DNA from: Desulfuromonadales bacterium
Lineage (GTDB): Bacteria > Desulfobacterota > Desulfuromonadia > Desulfuromonadales > UBA2294
Direction of reading: 5' to 3'
DNA: 18,984 nucleotides
Assembly: GCA_014859615.1 (NCBI GenBank)
Contig: JACUTX010000030.1
Location: forward strand, 1-18,984
The translations under genes were made by a program, and so were the position numbers. The notes below the pieces were generated by a model, which was given only the letters and a program-made list of their open reading frames with translations, was not told where the DNA came from and did not search any database. This document shows positions 15,474 through 18,984 of this stretch, piece by piece. Position 1 is the first letter of the stretch, and the number at the start of each line of letters is the position of its first letter.

Positions 15474-16568
15474 CTAATTTTGTCTGATATGAAGAACACC
15501 ATCCTTCACATTAAAATAAGATGCTCTGTTGATGCCGCTTTTTTCGAGCGGTTTGATATCTGTTGTTGTTATAAATATTTGTCCTTGCATTCTAAATAAA
15601 AATTGGAAAAAAAAATCCTGACGCTGCTGGTCCAGTTCGCCGAGAAGATCATCTAATAGTAATAATGGTGGCTCACCATATTCTTTTTCCAGATTTATAA
15701 CTTGTGCAGTTTTTAAAGCCAAAATAAAAGAACGTTGCTGACCTTGTGATCCGAATTCTCTTAACGATTTATCATTTAAATAAAAAAAAATATCGTCCCG
15801 ATGCGGTCCACACAACGTTATTCCGTATTTTATTTCCTGTTCCCTGTTTTTTAAAAGCTCTTCTCTAAATGCTTTTTTTATATCATCAAGACAATCATAC
15901 CTATTTTGATAAAGAATTTTTATATTTTCACGGCTTCCACTAATAAGCTTGTAACAGTCGAAAAAGTCAGAAGATATAGATTCTATATAGTTTTTTCTGG
16001 CAAAACGTATTTTTGATCCTGTATCTATTAATGAATCTGTCCAGGGTATTATTTCTAATTCTGATTTTCTTTCTTTAAGAAGCATATTCCTTTGTTTAAG
16101 TTGCCGTTCGTACTGTTTAAAAATTTTCAGAAATATAGGGGTTGACTGAAAAACAGCCCGGTCAATTAATCGCCGTCTACCTGAAGGGCCGCCTTTTGTG
16201 ACACTGACCTCTTCTGGAGAAAAAACAACGGGACGAAGACAATCAAGATAATTTTCAGGTTGACTGACTATTTTACCATTCAGTCGAGCAGTCTTTCTGT
16301 CTTTGTCTATAGATAGAGAAATTTCATCTGATACCTGATTATTGAGAGATACCCCCTTAATAACCGCTTTTTTTTCACCTATTTTTACAAGTTCATTGTT
16401 ACGTGCCGATCTGAAACTTTTAAGAGAACCGAGAAGGGATATACTCTCTAAAATATTAGTTTTTCCCTCTGCATTATCTCCATAAAAAATATTAAATAAA
16501 TTATTTGGCTCAATTTTAATGTTTTTAAAATTTCTGAAATTATAAAGAGATAATTTTATTAACTGCAT
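15474..16568 (-). CDS. recF: DNA replication/repair ATPase RecF
   Basis: An SMC-like ABC ATPase that, with RecO and RecR, helps load RecA at single-strand gaps. The 364-residue protein has Walker A GDNAEGKTN (30-38), the signature motif GSQGQQRS (273-280) and Walker B LLLLDDLLGELD with Asp306 and Asp307, followed by the D-loop region. Length is normal. It lies 13 bp after dnaN and 11 bp before gyrB, the classic origin-proximal order. No Shine-Dalgarno sequence precedes the ATG; the leader is purely A/T just upstream, so translation may depend on coupling with dnaN. A+T-rich codons dominate: one sampled 60-base line (16021-16080) holds 16 G+C. Confidence 0.97.
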   Translation of the reverse strand: MQLIKLSLYNFRNFKNIKIEPNNLFNIFYGDNAEGKTNILESISLLGSLKSFRSARNNELVKIGEKKAVIKGVSLNNQVSDEISLSIDKDRKTARLNGKIVSQPENYLDCLRPVVFSPEEVSVTKGGPSGRRRLIDRAVFQSTPIFLKIFKQYERQLKQRNMLLKERKSELEIIPWTDSLIDTGSKIRFARKNYIESISSDFFDCYKLISGSRENIKILYQNRYDCLDDIKKAFREELLKNREQEIKYGITLCGPHRDDIFFYLNDKSLREFGSQGQQRSFILALKTAQVINLEKEYGEPPLLLLDDLLGELDQQRQDFFFQFLFRMQGQIFITTTDIKPLEKSGINRASYFNVKDGVLHIRQN

Positions 16569-16581
16569 TTTTTATTATTTA

Positions 16582-17700
16582 TTAAAGGCGCATCGGCATA
16601 ATTACAGAAAGAAAACCATCTTCTATTTCAGGTGTTATTAAACCTGGAGACATATTATCCTTTACAGCCAGTTTTATTTTTTCACAGTTTAAAGCTTGTA
16701 TTATATCAATCATATAACGAGCATTTAAACCAATTATTATTTCCGGTCCTGAATAAAAAATTTCCATTTCTTCTCGGGCATCTCCTAAATCTGGATTTGA
16801 TGATGAAATTTCTATTTTATTATTTTTTATTTCTATTTTTACACCTTTAGACTTTTCATTTAAAAGAATAGACATTCTTTTAAGTACATGTAAAAAAAGA
16901 TCACGATTTATAATTGCTATATCTTCATTATTTTTAGGTATAACGCGATTATAATCAGGAAAATCTCCATTAACTAAACGCATAACAACAATAGTATTTT
17001 CTTTTTTTATAACAAAACTATTATCTATAAACCCTATTAAAATATTTTCTATACTATCTTCAGCTATTTTTTTAAGTTCATTTATACCTTTTCGAGGAAG
17101 TATTATTCCTTGATCTAGTTCTTCAATATCAGGTATTTCCATTTGTCTCTCGATAAGAGCTAAACGGTGACCATCTGTAGCAACCAAACGTAATGCACTT
17201 TTTTCATTATTTTTAATTTTTTTAAAATATATTCCATTTAAATTATATTTTGTATCATCATTAGATATTGAAAATAATGTTTTTTCTATCATTTCATTTA
17301 GTAAATTTCCATTTACAGGAATCATACTATTGTCATTTATTTCTGGAAAATGAGGAAATTCATCTGAAGAGAGTCCAACAATATTAAAAAGAGATTTTCC
17401 GCAAATTATTTCAATCCATGAGTTATCTTTTGATTTAAAGGTTATTTCTTTTTCAGGTAATTCTTTTACTATTTCATATATTTTTTTAGCGGATACTGTA
17501 ATTTTTCCTGGCTGATTAATTGATGCTGGATAAGAAGCCCGCATGCCGACTTCTAAATCTGTAGCAGTTAAATAAATATTTGTTTTATTTGTTTCAATTA
17601 AAACATTGGATAAAATCGGGATAGTATTTCTTTTTTCAATAATTCCTTGTATTTTTGAGAGACCTTTTAAAAATACTTCTTTTTCGATAGAAAAATTCAC
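16582..17700 (-). CDS. dnaN: DNA polymerase III beta subunit (sliding clamp)
   Basis: Forms the dimeric ring clamp that tethers DNA polymerase III and many other proteins to DNA. The 372-residue product spans the three clamp domains. Recognisable segments include LSKIQGIIEKRNTIPILSNV near the start, RLVATDGHRLA in the middle domain, GDFPDYNRVIP and the C-terminal VIMPMRL, which ends as clamps usually do. The start is a GTG at 17700, chosen because a near-perfect GGAGG sits 4 nt upstream and the protein then begins MNFSIEKEVFLKGL as in the family; a longer in-frame TTG reading crosses that ribosome-binding site. The codons are very A/T-rich (15 G+C in the 60 bases 17041-17100). Lysine, isoleucine and asparagine are abundant as a result. 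Confidence 0.97.
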   Translation of the reverse strand: MNFSIEKEVFLKGLSKIQGIIEKRNTIPILSNVLIETNKTNIYLTATDLEVGMRASYPASINQPGKITVSAKKIYEIVKELPEKEITFKSKDNSWIEIICGKSLFNIVGLSSDEFPHFPEINDNSMIPVNGNLLNEMIEKTLFSISNDDTKYNLNGIYFKKIKNNEKSALRLVATDGHRLALIERQMEIPDIEELDQGIILPRKGINELKKIAEDSIENILIGFIDNSFVIKKENTIVVMRLVNGDFPDYNRVIPKNNEDIAIINRDLFLHVLKRMSILLNEKSKGVKIEIKNNKIEISSSNPDLGDAREEMEIFYSGPEIIIGLNARYMIDIIQALNCEKIKLAVKDNMSPGLITPEIEDGFLSVIMPMRL

Positions 17701-17723
17701 AATTCCTCCAATCAACAGCAAAC

Positions 17724-17750
17724 TATTATTATTATTTATTATATTTTAAA
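17724..17750. other. Candidate DNA unwinding element (A/T only)
   Basis: All 27 bases are A or T, starting with an imperfect ATT/TAT repeat. It lies directly beyond the DnaA-trio on the side away from the boxes and 24 bp before the dnaN start codon. This is where strand opening would be expected if the origin assignment is right. Confidence 0.55.
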
Positions 17751-17753
17751 GCT

Positions 17754-17765
17754 TAGTAGTAGTAA
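17754..17765 (+). promoter_or_regulatory. DnaA-trio motif
   Basis: The plus strand reads TAG TAG TAG TAA. Read 3' to 5' away from the boxes this is AAT GAT GAT GAT, four perfect units of the 3'-[G/A]AT-5' DnaA-trio described for bacterial origins, on which DnaA extends a filament on single-stranded DNA. An 8-bp spacer, cagatgcc, separates it from the first box. Orientation relative to the boxes agrees with the known arrangement. Confidence 0.65.
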
Positions 17766-17773
17766 CAGATGCC

Positions 17774-17790
17774 TGTTTATTTGTTTATAA
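17774..17790 (-). promoter_or_regulatory. Trio-proximal DnaA-box-like pair
   Basis: Plus-strand TGTTTATTT (17774-17782) and TGTTTATAA (17782-17790) lie head to tail and share one base. On the minus strand they read AAATAAACA and TTATAAACA. The second fits TTATNAACA, one base away from the general TTATNCACA pattern. They are the boxes nearest the trio. The first is a weak match. Confidence 0.45.
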
Positions 17791-17824
17791 ATACCTCAAA
17801 GGCTAATAGAATGGGTTTTTAGCT

Positions 17825-17833
17825 TGTTGATAA
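17825..17833 (-). promoter_or_regulatory. DnaA-box-like site TTATCAACA
   Basis: On the minus strand this reads TTATCAACA, one mismatch from TTATCCACA. It lies exactly 43 bp from the box at 17782 and 43 bp from the identical box at 17868, about four helical turns each, so all three would face the same side of the DNA. Confidence 0.5.
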
Positions 17834-17850
17834 AAAAAACAAATAATAAA

Positions 17851-17859
17851 TTATAAACA
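17851..17859 (+). promoter_or_regulatory. DnaA-box-like site TTATAAACA, opposite orientation
   Basis: The plus strand reads TTATAAACA, the same TTATNAACA pattern as the neighbouring boxes but facing the other way. It overlaps a TATAAT hexamer on the minus strand (17855-17850). In such A/T-rich DNA a chance match is possible. Confidence 0.35.
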
Positions 17860-17867
17860 TATAAAAA

Positions 17868-17876
17868 TGTTGATAA
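17868..17876 (-). promoter_or_regulatory. DnaA-box-like site TTATCAACA (second copy)
   Basis: Identical on the minus strand to the 9-mer at 17825-17833 and in the same orientation, 43 bp away. It is the box nearest dnaA in the regular array. Repetition of the same variant with fixed spacing makes it more credible than either copy alone. Confidence 0.5.
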
Positions 17877-17892
17877 CTTATTTTCTTTGTTT

Positions 17893-17921
17893 TTTAAACA
17901 ATTTTTAAAGCTATTAGTCAA
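17893..17921 (-). promoter_or_regulatory. Possible dnaN promoter
   Basis: On the minus strand TTGACT (17921-17916; five of six matches to TTGACA) is followed after 17 bp by TTTAAA (17898-17893; four of six matches to TATAAT). Transcription would run through the box array and trio into dnaN. The A/T-rich background makes such matches common, so this is only a candidate. Confidence 0.3.
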
Positions 17922-17943
17922 CAGGTTTTAAACATGTATTATT

Positions 17944-18984
17944 TCACTTAATTAGGCTATTTTTTAAATTTTCTATAGTTGATCGGAGTTGATGGTCAGT
18001 AATTATTAATTTTTCTATTTTTTTAATAGCATGAATAATTGTGGAATGATCTTTACCCCCAAATTGCTGGCCAATATCCGGATAGGAGTGTGATGTAAGT
18101 ATTCTTGTTAAATACATTGCTATCTGTCTAGCAAGTACAAGAGCCTTATGTCTTTTAGTAGATTTTAATTCTGATAATTTAATACCATAATATGCAGCTA
18201 CTATTTTTTGAATTTGTTCTGTTGATACTGCTTTATTTTTTTCTACCAGAATATCTTTGAGAATATTCTTGGCCATTTCAAGATTTATTGGAGTTGATGT
18301 TAAACTTGCAAAAGCACCTATCCTTATTAAATATCCTTCCAATTCACGGACATTACTACTGACTGAATTAGCAAGAAATAATGCAACATCTTCTGTTATA
18401 TCTATACCATTTTGTTCTGCTTTCATCTTAAGAATAGCTAATTTTGTCTCTACATCAGGTTTTTGTATATCAGCTATTAATCCCCATTCAAAACGTGAAC
18501 GGAGTCTTTCTTCTAATCCTGGTATTTCTTTAGGAAATTTATCTGATGTGACAACAATCTGTTTATGGGATTCATATAATGAATTAAAAGTATGAAAAAA
18601 TTCTTCCTGAGTTCTTTCTTTTCCCGCTATAAATTGGATATCATCTATCAATAATACATCCATTGATCTGAATTTATCTCTAAACTTATCCATTTTGTTA
18701 TAACGAAGAGAATTAATCAGTTCATTCATAAATTTTTCAGATGTGTAATAACAGATGGAAGTGTTGGGGTCGTTTTTTAAAATTTCATTACCGATTGCAT
18801 TGACCAGATGTGTCTTCCCTAAACCTACTCCTCCGTATATAAAAAGAGGGTTATAAGTAGTTGCCGGGTTGTTTGCTACTGCCATAGCGGCTGCATATGC
18901 AAATTGATTGGATGATCCTGTTACGAATTCAGAAAATGTATATTTATTATTTATATTTATCGTTTGTCCACGAACTGTAGAAGA
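17944..18984 (-). CDS. dnaA: Chromosomal replication initiator DnaA (5' end cut by window edge)
   Basis: The AAA+ initiator that binds oriC, melts it and loads the helicase. The visible 346 residues run without interruption to the right edge; the ATG at 18885 is internal, because the conserved segment before it (NKYTFSEFVTGSSNQFA) is in frame upstream. Seen in order: Walker A GGVGLGKTH, Walker B VLLIDDIQF, the arginine-rich LEERLRSRFEWGL region, and domain IV with the DNA-binding signature DHSTIIHA (codons at 18028-18051) that recognises the box. By comparison with the usual length of about 450, roughly 100-120 N-terminal residues (domains I-II) are missing to the right. It is A+T-rich like dnaN and is followed by the proposed origin. 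Domain IV looks standard, so box recognition should resemble the TTATNCACA type. Confidence 0.98.
   Translation of the reverse strand, partial: SSTVRGQTININNKYTFSEFVTGSSNQFAYAAAMAVANNPATTYNPLFIYGGVGLGKTHLVNAIGNEILKNDPNTSICYYTSEKFMNELINSLRYNKMDKFRDKFRSMDVLLIDDIQFIAGKERTQEEFFHTFNSLYESHKQIVVTSDKFPKEIPGLEERLRSRFEWGLIADIQKPDVETKLAILKMKAEQNGIDITEDVALFLANSVSSNVRELEGYLIRIGAFASLTSTPINLEMAKNILKDILVEKNKAVSTEQIQKIVAAYYGIKLSELKSTKRHKALVLARQIAMYLTRILTSHSYPDIGQQFGGKDHSTIIHAIKKIEKLIITDHQLRSTIENLKNSLIK

Larger units (their letters stand above)
17724..17876. other. oriC: Putative chromosomal replication origin (oriC) core
   Basis: The 243-bp gap between dnaA and dnaN (17701-17943) has the layout of a bacterial unwinding region. 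Reading from dnaN towards dnaA, it contains a 27-base stretch of only A and T (17724-17750), a four-unit DnaA-trio (17754-17765), an 8-bp GC-richer spacer (17766-17773), and DnaA-box-like 9-mers from 17774 to 17876. The boxes are oriented towards the trio as in E. coli R1 (TGTGGATAA facing the unwinding element). The position beside dnaA matches origins in Bacillus and many other bacteria. Boxes deviate from TTATCCACA, so DnaA binding is inferred. A second part of the origin could lie upstream of dnaA, outside the window. Confidence 0.65.

Noticed and set aside
17701..17721. Longer dnaN beginning at a TTG at 17721
   Set aside because: It would translate through the strong GGAGG that serves the GTG at 17700, and the extra residues are not clamp-like.
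17878..17934. Further DnaA boxes in TTTTAAACA (17892-17900, 17926-17934) and TAGTCAACA (17915-17923)
   Set aside because: Each has at least two mismatches in the core and breaks the 43-bp phase. In DNA this A/T-rich such matches are expected by chance.
18883..18984. ATG at 18885 as the start of dnaA
   Set aside because: The 33 in-frame codons before it encode a conserved DnaA segment, so the gene continues past the right edge.

Overview
This 19-kb window is the chromosomal replication-origin neighbourhood of a Gram-negative bacterium, most likely a deltaproteobacterium of the Desulfuromonadales (Geobacter/Desulfuromonas/Pelobacter type). Three things point there. The minus-strand order dnaA-dnaN-recF-gyrB-gyrA-TPR protein-gpsA-cyclophilin is one I associate with that group (recalled, not searched). 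GyrB has the long form of about 800 residues. A small diheme c-type cytochrome lipoprotein lies in the same window. No rRNA, tRNA, CRISPR array, insertion sequence or phage gene was seen. The content is overwhelmingly housekeeping.

Layout, right to left in the direction of transcription. dnaA (5' end cut by the right edge) is followed by a 243-bp intergenic gap, the largest in the window. This gap looks like the core of oriC. It holds three same-orientation DnaA-box-like 9-mers exactly 43 bp apart, a short GC-richer spacer, a four-unit DnaA-trio (TAG TAG TAG TAA) and a 27-base pure A/T stretch, ending at the GTG start of dnaN. dnaN, recF, gyrB and gyrA follow closely. The end of gyrA overlaps a membrane-anchored TPR gene by 65 bp in another frame. 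Then come gpsA, a secreted cyclophilin, a degenerate endonuclease/exonuclease/phosphatase-fold protein and nth (endonuclease III), all tightly packed.

A plus-strand gene for a bifunctional class A penicillin-binding protein (PBP1A) interrupts this order. It converges on nth and diverges from a second minus-strand cluster: diheme lipoprotein, pyk, queC, folE2 and a DUF2064 transferase-like gene that runs off the left edge. queC and folE2 overlap by ATGA and both serve 7-deazaguanine (preQ0/queuosine) synthesis. A three-copy DnaA-box-like cluster with one perfect TTATCCACA lies between folE2 and the DUF2064 gene, about 17 kb from the proposed origin.

Base composition changes along the window. 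dnaA, the intergenic gap, dnaN and recF are strongly A+T-rich (hand counts of 25-27% G+C in sampled 60-base lines). gyrB is a transition, and the sampled pyk line is 53% G+C. The most interesting points are the origin architecture, this composition shift, the second DnaA-box cluster and the loss of active-site residues in the EEP-fold protein.
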